Source: Pseudisothecium myosuroides
Lineage: Eukaryota; Streptophyta; Bryopsida; Hypnales; Lembophyllaceae
Direction: 5' to 3'
DNA length: 64,000 nucleotides
NCBI GenBank assembly: GCA_951799445.1
Contig: OX637292.1
Coordinates: forward strand, 13,767,296-13,831,295
The notes beneath the pieces are model-generated. The model had not been told where the DNA came from, searched no databases, and saw only the letters and a program-made list of their open reading frames with translations. Position 1 is the stretch's first letter. Each line of letters opens with the position of its first letter. The translations under genes were made by a program, and so were the position numbers. This document shows positions 11,044 through 22,770 of this stretch, in pieces.

Positions 11044-13800
11044 TGCCTTGAACTATTGAATTCTATCTAGTAGGACTTGAATGCTAGAAGGTCCAAAATG
11101 AATACTTTTAAAGAGTGTTATTTTCTAAGTAAATAAGATGAGGAACTACCTATTGGATTGATTCAAAGTATGTTGGATTCAGGCTATTAACCTTTAAAGG
11201 ATATTTTATATTCGAAGTGGTTTCACTAGTTTTCAGTATTGAAACACAAATTTAAAAAAAAATCAGTATCTTTTCTGTAGTTCTATATATTTAAAATTTA
11301 TCTTAATTTTTTATGATTAAAAACATTAAAATGATTTTAAAATGATTTTTTAGTGTAGCTTTTGTATAAAAATCATAATAATTATATAAATGTTTAAAGT
11401 ATTATGAAATTTTGAACAAAATTGGACATTATAGTGACAAACATTATTATGGTATAATTGATGAACTTTTTAAGCTCATACTAAGAGAAATTTGATAAAA
11501 AAAAAATTCAAAAGTGGTGTATTTTAAGCTTTCAAGAGACTTCCTTCCAAGTGTTACAAAATTACATTATTAACAAATTTTCAAAAAATCAATACAGAAC
11601 AAATGTCGATTATTGGAAATACATTTTTTTAGTTAAGCTAATTTAAAAAAAAAATCAAGAACTATGTAAAATTTGAGTTTTGACTTTCAAAATGTTCCAA
11701 GCTTGCAATGTCCTTAAGGATTAATATGAGATGTCATTTGTTGATTGGATGGCAAATGTCTTTCAGGTCAAAAAAAAGAAAGTAGACAAAATATCATTTT
11801 AAATAAGTGAAGAATTATGAAGATTTATTTCTTTAAGGATTGCACTAGCAGAAAAAACAAACTACAAGAGTCCAACTTGTATAGTGCTTTTTAATCTTTG
11901 GGCCCTCAATTTATAAATTTTTAGAAATATGATAGGGTCTAAATAATCATACAACAAGATATTTTTGGAATATTTTTGAAATATTATGAAATGATTGTAT
12001 TTTGAAAACATGACTTATAGGTTACTATAAAATATCCCTCAGACACATGTGCGTACAAGATTTATATGTGTGTGCCCTCCATTCTTTGAGTTTTTTTCTA
12101 CACATTGGTCTCATTTACATTTCTCTCTTGGAGGTAGACATTAAGATACATAAACCATTTGTAGATAGAACAAATATTCCTTATACCATGTATAAAGGCA
12201 TATTTATGAAAATTATTATTATTTAATTAAAATTTGAAAAATAAAATTGATGTTAGTAGTTTCTTAAATTTTATTAGAGCTAATATAATTAGTTATGAAT
12301 TGGTTATAGATAATCATAATATATAATAAAGATGAAATTTTATGTTATTAATTAGTATGACCATTCAAATTGAAAATGAATTTTCTTTTATGCATCCAAC
12401 GGTCAACAATTATAATTCAAAATTGTTCAAATTTTTTGAATCTTAGTCATTCTACTAAGGAGCCTACTTAGGATTTTTTGAAAACTTAGGCATGCTTTAT
12501 TAACTTCATAAGTTGCAACTTTATTTTAGTAAGGATGCTAATCATTCTAATCTACATGAGAAGCTTTATTTTATGTCATTATGATGAATATTGCAAAATT
12601 TATAAGCTTTTAAAAAATTTCAAAATGTCAAAGTGGGTAGCTAAAAATAAATTGTAAAAAAAATTAATTAATTTTAGTTGATTGTTTAGATGGATACCTA
12701 CACAAAAATATTTGAACCATTCAATTTCAAATAATGTGATGATTGAAAGTTATGAGTTCTATATTGCGGGCTATGAAGATAGAAAAACTTATAAAGTTGA
12801 TTTTTGGATTGAAATTTGAAATTTTCTAAAAAAACGCAAGATATGTATCTTACTAGAACAATCATTCTCCCATTGGGATTTGCAATCTCAATTTTTTTTT
12901 CAAAGTTAATATTAGTGATTTAGGTTTTCTTTCATCAAGTACTACCTTTTATTTTACAGTTTTTTAAAAGGTAAATATTATATTTCATATAGTTAAACCT
13001 CTTTTCATATCTTTTTAATCCATTTTTCAAACATATTGACTAAAGTACACAAGTTAAGGAACATACATGTTTTTTTTTTAAAAGAGTTGAAAGACAAAAC
13101 TTCAACTTTAGAAGGACTAGGAAAAAACTACTTTTTGAAGTTTAGATACATCACTTGAACTTGCAATAAGTGGGGAATTTCACTCTAAAATTTTGGGAGG
13201 ATGTATTTCAACAAATTAACTAAAGCATCCTACTATTAGATATGTTAACCCCTGAAGGACCTAGGGATGAGTATAGCTCTTAATTTCTTGACTAGCTCTT
13301 GTAACAAGCACAATTCCTGATTTGCGTAGAATAATTTTGATGATTACCATTGTTGAAATAAAAGAAGACTTATGCAACTATCCTATGAAAAAAGATAAAA
13401 AGAATTGCAATTTTTTTGTAAAAATGTCATTATTTACAAGTTTAATAAAAGATGTTTGGTTAGGTGGTACTTTGTACATGTGTTGAAATCAAAATGCTCA
13501 AAAGCTCTCCAAAATTTTGGATTTTTTTCCACAGGTACATATTTGGATCATTTTTATATGTATAAAAAAGATATAAAGATCTAGAGTGATGGCCTAGAGC
13601 CCCTTCCTCATTCTAGAAAAATTCACCAAAAATTGCAAAATCATTTTTTGATTGGATTGCACCAATAGATTCAACATAAAAAAACTCTAGGATCTCTTTG
13701 TAATTCACGGACTATGTACTAGTGAAGTTCACATTTCAATTTTTTTGCAAATATACTTGCAGAAGTCAGCTGATGGCCTTGTGGTCCTTTGGAAGTTTAC
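11044..13800. other. AT-rich intergenic DNA, no gene seen
   Basis: A/T-rich with many poly-A and poly-T runs. No open frame of note and no paired element ends recognised. Confidence 0.5.
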
Positions 13801-13804
13801 TTAA

Positions 13805-14729
13805 CCCCTAAAGCACCAGCCTACTATTTTTAGCAACATAGCAATTTTGGGCATGTACTTGTGACTAAAAATTTCCATATTTTAGGCTGAAATTTTAATA
13901 GAAGGTGGAGACAAGGAATATCTTTCATATGCACTAAATTTTATGACATTTATAAATAGGAGTCAAAAGTTATGGCCTAATATGTTGTTTGAATCTTAAC
14001 TCGGGCAATCCGGGCAGATAAAAAAAAATCACTTTTTGCAGAATCAAAAATTTGAAATTGGTTGTCTCTCTCTATATATATACATGGAAAGCTTTGAATT
14101 ATTCCATTTCGAGCAATGAGTCAAAAGTTATGAGGAGTTCTAGTTTGTGGGCAGTTATGGATTCTTTGCTCTAAAATAAACTTTGAAGCTGTTTATTTCA
14201 CTCAATTTTTAATAGTTTTTGAGAAAAATAAGATTATAGGATGTAGATTGTTTATAATAACATAACAACCAATGGAATTGACATTTTTCAATTCCATTAT
14301 TAAATTCTTAACAATTTTGTATTTTGAATCATTCTCTACTTTTTTCTACTTACTATTTTTTTCCTATATGTTGTACAATTCCAAATGATTTGAAAATTAA
14401 AGCATGTAGCCAACTTGATTAGGAAAAGAGTTCAAAGAAGCACCAACATTTTGGACATTTTTTCATATGATTGTGACCATGTGAAGTGCAACTGCCATGT
14501 TTTCTTTAGGGACAAAAAAAGGATTTCTGCCAATTCAAATGCTAATATCTTCCAATCCGCATGGTGGAAAATTCTGAATTTTTATCACGTCTTCTAAAAC
14601 TAGCATACCACAAGATCCTATATTTCAGGTGTCCAAAAATGTTTTTTTTCTTCTAAAATTAGGTACTTGTACTAGAAATGGTAGTTTAAGAGCGTTTTTG
14701 GTGAAAACGTAGTCAAGGAACTTTAGGGG
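13805..14729 (-). mobile_element. TTAA-family element, copy 3 (inverted)
   Basis: TTAA at 13801-13804 and 14730-14733 flank 925 bp that is the reverse-complement counterpart of 10107-11039. Ends are CCCCTAAAG and CTTTAGGGG. Confidence 0.8.
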
Positions 14730-14733
14730 TTAA

Positions 14734-15898
14734 AGAATAAATACAAATGAAGATTTAAGCCTTGCATTGAGTATTAAAGAATTTTTGAAGCAATTTTAGG
14801 CCTCAAAACACCATAGTCCTTAGGAGCTAATCCCTAACTTCTATTGGTATAGTTCAAAGTATTGGAATAGTCCATAGGTGTAAACATTAATTATAACAGG
14901 AGCTTTTAAGAAAATTCCATGATGTTTTTGATTTAATTATATATGATCCATATTCCACAAATCCTATCTAAACAACAATTAGATCTATGATTGTATTAAT
15001 TAATATTTATTGATAAAACTTAAAATCACAAATCTAAACATCCCATTCTAAAATCACTTATAAATATGAATTAATAATTTCTACAATTTTTTGGCTAAGA
15101 GTCTTATTTTCTTACATTTATTAATGGTAAAAATGTAAAATATGTACTATTTTTGTCCTTTCTATAAGTTTATGAAAGAATTCTAGCTTCTCCATAGAAT
15201 AGTAAAGATTTGGATGCAAAAATAAACTCTGTTCTACGCTTTTTTGTGTGTGGTAGTTAGAGGGGTGGTGAAGAACTTTATTGATTATAACTACTAACCA
15301 AAACATAAAATATTGTCTATTGCTATCCAATTGTTGGTCTAGATTTGTATGTAATTGATGCTACTAAATTTTTTACAGTTAGTATAATTTTATCAAACAA
15401 TAAAATTGTAGGAAGATCTATTTTGTTTAAAAGCTCATTTTTTGGTAAAAAAATTAGAATTTTTTTGGCAAAATATGCATGGTAATCTTTAAAATACAAA
15501 TAAGAGAATCAAATTTGAATGGATACAATACAAATTTGTAGATGAAAAATTGATTACTTTCTAAAAATGACTCTAGGCACGATGATTTATAGTCACTCAG
15601 GAATTTTTTTAAATCTTCACAAAATCCTAAAAAAATGCTTGTTATCCAATTGGTTGATTTTTTTGTACAAGCACAAGTCTAGAAGCTCATTGCAGACCAT
15701 TTGGTTACTATCCATAGTTCAATTATTGGATTCATAATTTCTTTTTAACAAAATAATGACAATCAAAGAATATTTTACAATTATTTTGGTCAATTCATTA
15801 TTGAAAAAGAAGATAGCTACATTACATGCAGTCAAAGCAAAATCACATAGCTTCCCATTATAGACTCTAAGTAGGAACTATACTTGTCCTTTAAGATA
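14734..15898. other. AT-rich intergenic DNA, no gene seen
   Basis: No supported gene or repeat pair. Short open frames here are in low-complexity A/T sequence. Confidence 0.5.
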
Positions 15899-15902
15899 CT
15901 AA

Positions 15903-16799
15903 TTCCTAAAGGACCAAGGCACCCAAACCACTAAAAACTGCCAATTTTGCTGTGATCACTCAAGAAATCAATTTTTTCTCTCTTTAAGAATCTTGTACTT
16001 CACTTGTCTCAGATCATGTAGTAAAAATTTCATGAAGTTTGACCGCATGGATTGGAAAATATTAGCATTCAAAGTTGAGTATATATATATATATTTTAAG
16101 TGCTAGTTTGCAATTTTAGATGACTTTGATTAGTTTGTGGAAACTTTTTGCACTATTAATCATAAATTTAAAATTTTTATGTTGAAAATTTGAATTGAGA
16201 AGATCAGGGATATTTATTTTAAGAAAAAAACACTTGATTTTCATTCATTAAAAAATTGTGAAGTAGAAATAGGTCCAAAATTGGACGAAATACTAAATCA
16301 TTAATAGTTCTAAGATGGAATTGAACCACGGTAATTCCAATGGTGAGATTATTCTTGCCAACAAACTTAACCTTGTCAAAAAAAAATTGAATTTTTTTGA
16401 AAATTGGATTCAAAAATGAATTCTATTAGTTTTTTGTTTTTTTTAAGATGTTTAGATTGCCTCAAAAACAAGATTGTTCATAACTTTCTCATTATTAGTT
16501 TAAACAGAATGAATCAAAGCTTTAGATGTAGACAAAGACACGATCTGAGAAAAAAATTAAATACTAAAAAATTTTAAATTTTAAATTTTTTTGGTTCTGC
16601 CCGGCAAACAACTTTCTTGACTTAAGGTGGCATAACTTTTGCTTCCAAGCACCGATTGGAAAAAAAATTATATTTTTAAAAAGCTAATGTGATTTCCTAT
16701 CTTCTAAACAAGTTTCAAAAAATCAGATCAAAATTTCAGGTCACATGAGCCTGCTTGAAATCCCAAGTGTCCCTCGAAAGGACTTTGGTCCCTTAGGGG
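15903..16799. mobile_element. TTAA-family relative with CTAA flanks
   Basis: Ends TTCCTAAAGGACC and GGTCCCTTAGGGG are inverted, and both flanks read CTAA (15899-15902 and 16800-16803). This keeps the 4-bp duplication while departing from strict TTAA. Length is 897 bp, non-coding, and the interior has diverged from copies 2 and 3. Confidence 0.65.
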
Positions 16800-16803
16800 C
16801 TAA

Positions 16804-18072
16804 TGTGTATCCAAATTCTCTACATGATTAAATGACATTTCAAATGTGTTCCTTCACATTGTAGATTCATGCAAGGATTTTTTACCATGTGTAGAAGCCA
16901 CACAATAATGTTTAACAAATTAATTTCTAAATGGTCGCTTTTCAACCCAATTTCCAAACTATGCAATTTTTACTACATAAGATGCAAGAGAACATAATTG
17001 GATCCATGACTAGGGATTTGAATTAGGTGCTAGTCCATAATGGATTTTTCAAGTCTAAAAGGGGCAACATTAAATTGTTGACAATAGTATTCATGGATGG
17101 AACAATTTTCAACTAAGAAGTAAAGTAGGAGGTTCTGAAAACAAGAGATGATTGCAATTTTTGAAGGTTTAGACATTTTTGGACTGTTGTCCCTTTGGGG
17201 GACAAATGTGATTTCGGGCAAGTACCTATGGGCTGAAATTTTGTCTTGATTTTTTGAATTTTGTTTTTGAAGATAGAAGAATTGATAAGCTTTGTAGGAA
17301 TATAATTTTTTTCACAATCGTAGCTCGGGAACAACAATTATGACCAAATAAGCTGAAAACAAGGGACGGGGAGCAGTTCGGGCAGCAAAAAAAATTTGCA
17401 AAAATTTGACTTTTAAAAAAAAATATTATTTTCTCATAGATTATATTTTTGTCTATCTGGAAAGCTTTGATCCATTTCATTTGGATTTGTTATAAAAAAG
17501 TTATGGACATTCTTGTTTTTTGGGCAGTTAGAGCATCTTCTTGAAAAAAAATAACTTGTAGAATTCATTTCTGAATGCAATTTTTCAAAGTTTTCATTTT
17601 TTTTTGCATGTTTTGTTTTACTTGCTAGAACAGTCTCACCATTGGGATTAGTGCATTCTAATTCCATCTAAACTATCTGAATATTTTAGATTTTCCTTCT
17701 ATCTTGTACCTACTTCTACTAAACAATTTTTTTAAGAATGATAATTAAGTTTTTTTGAATTTTTATTTTTTTCTTGGACTCTCAACTCAATTCTTTACTA
17801 CAAAGATTTGAAGCTCAAAACTTTATAGTGCAAAAAATTTAAGTTGAAAATGTTTAAAGTCAAGAAATCTCTGAGAAAAATCTAGCCCCGCAATGTGCTG
17901 AAAAACTTGTTTTTTTCACTTTAAATGCAGATATCTTGCAATCTTTGCGGTCAAAAATTCTAAGAAAAATTCCACACATTCTTATACTACGTACTAGTTA
18001 GGTATAAGATCCTATAGTTAGATGTGCAAAAAAAACATTTTTCAAATTTTTTTACTCTTTGCTATAGAAATG
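16804..18072. other. AT-rich DNA, left part of an older TTAA-family element
   Basis: The last few hundred bases before 18073 resemble the TTAA-family interior in copy-3 orientation (for example CTATAGAAATGGCAG compared with CTAGAAATGGTAG near 14,675). The matching right part lies at 38405-38455, beyond the giant element, so this is its insertion host. Confidence 0.5.
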
Positions 18073-18076
18073 GCAG
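18073..18076. other. Target-site duplication GCAG, left side of copy A
   Basis: GCAG directly precedes the left terminal inverted repeat and recurs at 38401-38404 directly after the right one. Joining both flanks through a single GCAG gives a sequence that aligns with the intact element end at about 14,675-14,733. Confidence 0.75.
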
Positions 18077-18101
18077 AACCCCAATTTAACTAATTCTGGA
18101 C
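18077..18101. repeat. Left terminal inverted repeat of copy A
   Basis: Begins AACCCCAATTTAAC and continues TAATTCTGGAC. The reverse complement of 38376-38400 matches all 14 leading bases and most of the next 11. Copy B starts with a near-identical sequence at 54957. Confidence 0.8.
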
Positions 18102-18178
18102 TTTGGGACCAATTATGAACAAAACCAGGTAGTTTATGTCCCCTCCGACAACCAAAAAACAACAAAATAAGTGTCAAG

Positions 18179-18812
18179 TATCGGCGGCCAGCCAACATAT
18201 TTAGCAAATTGATACTGGAATCAGACCAAACATTTCAGAAAGTGACCTGGCAAGCAATAATTTCACACCCAATTGCATAATACACAAGTCGTGACAGCTC
18301 GCCAACACAACTGCAGACATAGAATTTCGTGGCTGAAAATAATACAATCGATTAATTATTTTCATAAGTGAAATGTACAAGCCAGAGCCACTATCGATGC
18401 CCTACGTACATGAAGTTCTGAAGATCAAAGTATCGGATGGCATCCGACAACGGAACTTACTGAACCCTAAATCCTAATCCTAAAACCCTAAACCCTAAAC
18501 CTTCAAAACCCCAAAAGGCCGTTAGCATATCGGCCGCTGGCTAATAACTAATCCGTCGACAGAGAAGTAGTTGCCAGCAGACAACTACTTCGTGCTTCCT
18601 CGGTATGACACTACATGTCTGGTAATAGTTGGTACCAAAACACAGTCAACTAAGGTATCGGCAGGTAGTCGACATACAAGAAATGTATCGGCCGGTATCC
18701 GATACACAAGTAATGTATCGGCCGGTAGCCGACACACACGTAATATATTGGCTGCTAGCCGACACACGTGATATATCGGCTGGCAAACGACAACCACTGC
18801 TTACTTGCCGGC
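18179..18812. repeat. Left subterminal palindrome cluster of copy A
   Basis: Imperfect copies of the palindrome lie at about 18179, 18431, 18527, 18657, 18687, 18717, 18748 and 18774, the last five about 30 bp apart. The copy at 18431 reads TATCGGATGGCATCCGACA: both arms changed together, so symmetry is kept. No gene here; it is the 3' side of the leftward gene. Confidence 0.7.
18462..18503. repeat. Interstitial telomere-like repeat
   Basis: Several contiguous copies of AACCCTAA, the complement of the plant TTTAGGG unit, some degenerate, lying inside copy A close to its left end. Confidence 0.7.
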
Positions 18813-21655
18813 TTAATCTTCTCCACCGTCATCAATATCTGGATCGACCATGGCGCCAGCAGCTTCCAAGTTTTCCAAAGCTGCAGTAACTGAAGGTTCA
18901 GGAATTAAATGAGTCCCTGGAGGTCCTTTCTTTGCATGAGAAGGCATTCGGTGGGAGAACAAGACAATCTTTACATGGACCATTTGGGGAAGGTTTTGTT
19001 CCTTCTGCCATCTACGGGTCCAACACTCCCTTGCAACGACGGCCTTGCTCTCTTTCTTGCCTCTCATTGGCGTCCACCATTCCACCTTGAATTTCCCATA
19101 AGTTGGGCCTTGGGTTAGGTCAACACATTCCAGCACTCGTCCAAGCCAAACTGGAAGGTAACTGCGTCTATAGGGTCGACAAAGAACGAAGTCCCCAAGC
19201 AATACGTCTCTATACGGATTGAAGCATAGCTTTGGTTTGTCCTTAGCAGGACCACAATATGGAATGGGTTCCGCTTCATCCTCTGGTGTGATGTCTTCCG
19301 GATTATGAGGATCTGGTCCATTATCAACAAAGACTGGAACATGATCTTCTTTCCAGTCTGAGAGTGTCCAGAATCCCTCTTGAAGTTCTGAAGGTGTAGT
19401 GGACAGCGGAGAATGAATCTCTGCAAGGATTCGCGCCTAGTACGCCACAACTCCGGCCATTTCATCGGCGTACCTTCTGTTTCGTGCCATTCCAGACTTC
19501 CAGTGTTCGATATACTTGGCAATTCCATGTTTGATGAAGCTCTGTTTCTCAATACATTCGCCAGCCCTTGCCACTTCCTTCTCGACGTTCAACTTCTTTG
19601 CATTGACCTCAACGTTTCCCCACAAGGCCTTAAAAGGAACTGGCTTAGGTACGCCAGTTGGAATCTTGGGCTTGCCTTCAGCATCTGCCCTCCACATCTT
19701 CACCGGATTTCCTAGAGGTAGCCATGATGAATCAGTTGCTCTCTTCTTATATCTCATGACCGGCCATCCTTGATCTGGACCATCCTCTTCAACGTAAAAT
19801 TTGAAGAGATGCTTATCCCCCAATCCGATAATTTTGTTGACTCCATCGTGGTGAAAGTCCTTGACATATGATTTGAAATCAGCAACCTCTTGGACAAACT
19901 CTGGAATGAAGGCCACTGTCTTCTGAGAGTCCATGAATGCCTTCATGAGATCAACAAGGACATAGGTGTTCTTCCTCTTAATTAGTTTAGATAAGTAACT
20001 GAAGTGCGCGTCTATATCCTCGTGGGTATGACCCACAATGAGAAAGCCAACTGTCACTTCCTTAAAGATTCGTCTTGCAGTCAGTAATGAACAAAAGGCC
20101 ATAACAAATCTGTTCTTGTTGTCCTTCGCTGAGTTATCAAGCTGCAAGTAGAGCTTCTTCGGAAGCGAAATACTTGGTCCTCTAGGTCGAGGAAGGGGTC
20201 TAGTGACTTCTGTGGTCGATACGTTAGTTGCATGTCGGCTGCTAGCCGATACATTAGTACAGGCCTCTGTGGCCAACGGTATCGAAGATGTGCATCTCGA
20301 TTTCCCGTGGAGTAAAGCCTCGAAGAAATCGTTCTGAGGTGGAGTTGTAAATAACTGTTTGGACTCATGTGAGCTCCCAATTTGTCACTTGGGACTCGTA
20401 GAATTATTTTTTTGGAAATTTGCAATTTAAAGTTGATAAAAGTATACAAAAACCCATAAAAAGAGTGTAGAACCAAAATAGGGTTGTGTCATATCCATTA
20501 TAGTATTTGGTCTAGATTTGTGTTTTTACTTAGAATCCCCCAAACCTTGCCTAAAAATAGTATAGAAATAACGAATTGGCTAGATTTGGAGGATTTGGGT
20601 CACATAGCCCCGAAAGGGCTAATTTCCACCATGAATGTGGCGATTCATGGCTAGGTTGGTCCGAGGGACCCACAGCGAGGCCATTACGTCAGGTCCTAGA
20701 GTTAGATTTAGAATTCCCCATTAGATCGACAAATTCCCAAAGTCCCGATTGTTAGCATGCAGGAGCCACTTACGTAAGACCGGGCCCGTGGAGGAATCTA
20801 CAGCCCAAGGATGGCGTTCTAGGGTAAATTCCATGCCAGGAATTCAACAGTGAAATCGGTTTGCCAAGATTCCTCTACCTGCAGAAGATTCCCGCACCGT
20901 CGCTAATTCGAGGAGATGGCCAGTTTTAATCTCCATTGACCAATCGTGCCAGGTACAAAAACACACCCTCACGTCTTTCATGCGACTCCCTGAGAGGTCA
21001 CGTGAAAAATCCCGGCATCTTCCGACTCGCAAAAGAACCTTCTCCGGGTGGTCAACCCTCCTAACCTCCAACGGGAATTTCATGGAAATTACCCAGGTTA
21101 CAATAAAATCTCACTAAAAATTAGACTAGCTTGTTTTATGTTAAATAATGCGCTCCGTGAAGTTTCACGACATTCCGATAGCGGCAAGTACCCAAACCGG
21201 CAAGATTCCTCGGGAATTAACCACGTGGCGGGTCCCCGCCACGTTGACCGGCATCCCGGGACCATACGATGGCAAAACGAAGTCAACCAAAAGTCCTTCC
21301 CAACTTTCTCGCACCTACCGGAGACCCTAGGCTATTCACATTTCTCAAAATAGGAGACCCCCAAGATCTAGGATTTTACCATGATTTGGTTTTTAAACTA
21401 AATTAGCCTACGATGGGTTTTTGGCCTCGGTAGGGGGGGTAGGCAAGTGTAGGACTAAACACGGCGATCTAGATCCAACGGCGCAATCCGTTTGGCGATT
21501 GGAGCTAATCTCCAAAAGTTAGGATGTTGGTCCAGCATAGATGGTAGAAGTAGATTTTTAGGATGTAGGATGAAAATCTTTGAGGATGAGGATGAAAATC
21601 CTCGTTGATAAGGTTACCTTAGAACTTTAGAGGGAGGGGTGAGCCCTTGGAAACC

Positions 21656-21664
21656 TATATAAGG
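21656..21664 (+). promoter_or_regulatory. TATA-like box inside the solo LTR
   Basis: TATATAAGG in a locally GC-rich context, followed by a CT-rich stretch at about 21,672-21,683. It would be the LTR promoter if the insert is a solo LTR in plus orientation. Confidence 0.4.
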
Positions 21665-22099
21665 GCCCCATTTCTCTCTCTAGAACACCTCCAATACTTG
21701 TTTTTGGGTCCGTGGGTCCAAGTTATTTTGGATATTTTGGCGTTTGAAGCCAAAAACCTCTACAGTGTTTTCGGAGCACTTTTGGCTCCATTGTTGCTAG
21801 ATTTCGAGCTTTGAAGGTCCTTGGGGGTCCTTCTACCTCGCTTAGTATACTCTTGAGTGAAGTTTTGGTACCTTGTTGTAAGTAGAGAGCCTTTCTCTCC
21901 TTCTTGTGTTGTTTTGTGAAGTTAACGTGTGAGGTTTAAGAGTCCTTTTTGGGGTCTTACACTAATCCTAAAGTCACCCCCCACCGTACCTTGGCGATGC
22001 CCCTTTGGGGGGCCTTTAGCATGTAAGCTTTGTGTTGTCAAGTGATCTTAACTCGTGTGTTCTCTCCTTGTGTTGTTTCCTACATCCCTTGCTAACCCT

Positions 22100-22590
22100 C
22101 TCCTTGTTGAGTGGACCCCCTTGGGGAATGGCGAAGCTTTGGCTTTGTCACGTATCTTCTTTAAGTGTGTCTCCTCCTACCTTCTTCTAAAGTCTTCCTT
22201 TTTGTGTGGACCCCCCTGGGGAACGGCAAAGCTTTGACTTTGTCCCTAGGCTAGTCCTATAGCGTGTGTTAAAACAAGTCCTAGACGGCGAAGCTTTGAG
22301 CCCATGAAGCATCACCAGTCCTAAAGTTGGTGTTAAATCCAACCTTACGGCGGAGCTTTAAACCCCCATCGCTCTTAGTTCCAAAGTCTAGTTTCCAAGA
22401 TCTTCTTGGAAAGGTCCAAAGTTTAGCTTCCAAGACATTAGTATTAGCATGGGATAGGTATTGTGCGTTCAAAGTTTGGGCAAGACGAACACCTACACCC
22501 GGAATTTTATCCTAGAGTCTAGTAGTTTAAAAAATCTCGGACCTCACCCCTCCGAACGGCAAAGCTCTGGCTCTGGCCCTAACCTTCAAG
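22100..22590. repeat. Degenerate repeats with GGCGAAGCTTT core in the LTR
   Basis: The phrase CCCCYTGGGGAAYGGCRAAG followed by CTTTGRCTTTGTC occurs at about 22,110 and 22,207, with shorter related copies near 22,283, 22,350 and 22,555. Confidence 0.5.
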
Positions 22591-22669
22591 AAATTCCAAT
22601 TTTTATTCTTTGTGTGGGTTCCCCTAAGGGAACCCGGAGGTGGATTTAAGAATTTGGACCAAGCTAGTA

Positions 22670-22770
22670 GTACCAGCCATATACACAGCAGCTGTACCGG
22701 CGTGGCCCCAAGCAACAGTACCAGCCATACACAGCAGCTGTACCGGTCGTGGCCCCCAGCAACAGTACCG
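22670..22770. repeat. About 48-bp tandem duplication in the LTR
   Basis: Two near-identical units start AGTACCAGCCATA and contain CACAGCAGCTGTACCGG, followed by the beginning of a third unit. Confidence 0.7.

Noticed and set aside
18585..18889. Short frames on both strands at the left end of copy A
   Set aside because: Palindrome repeats read in different frames.
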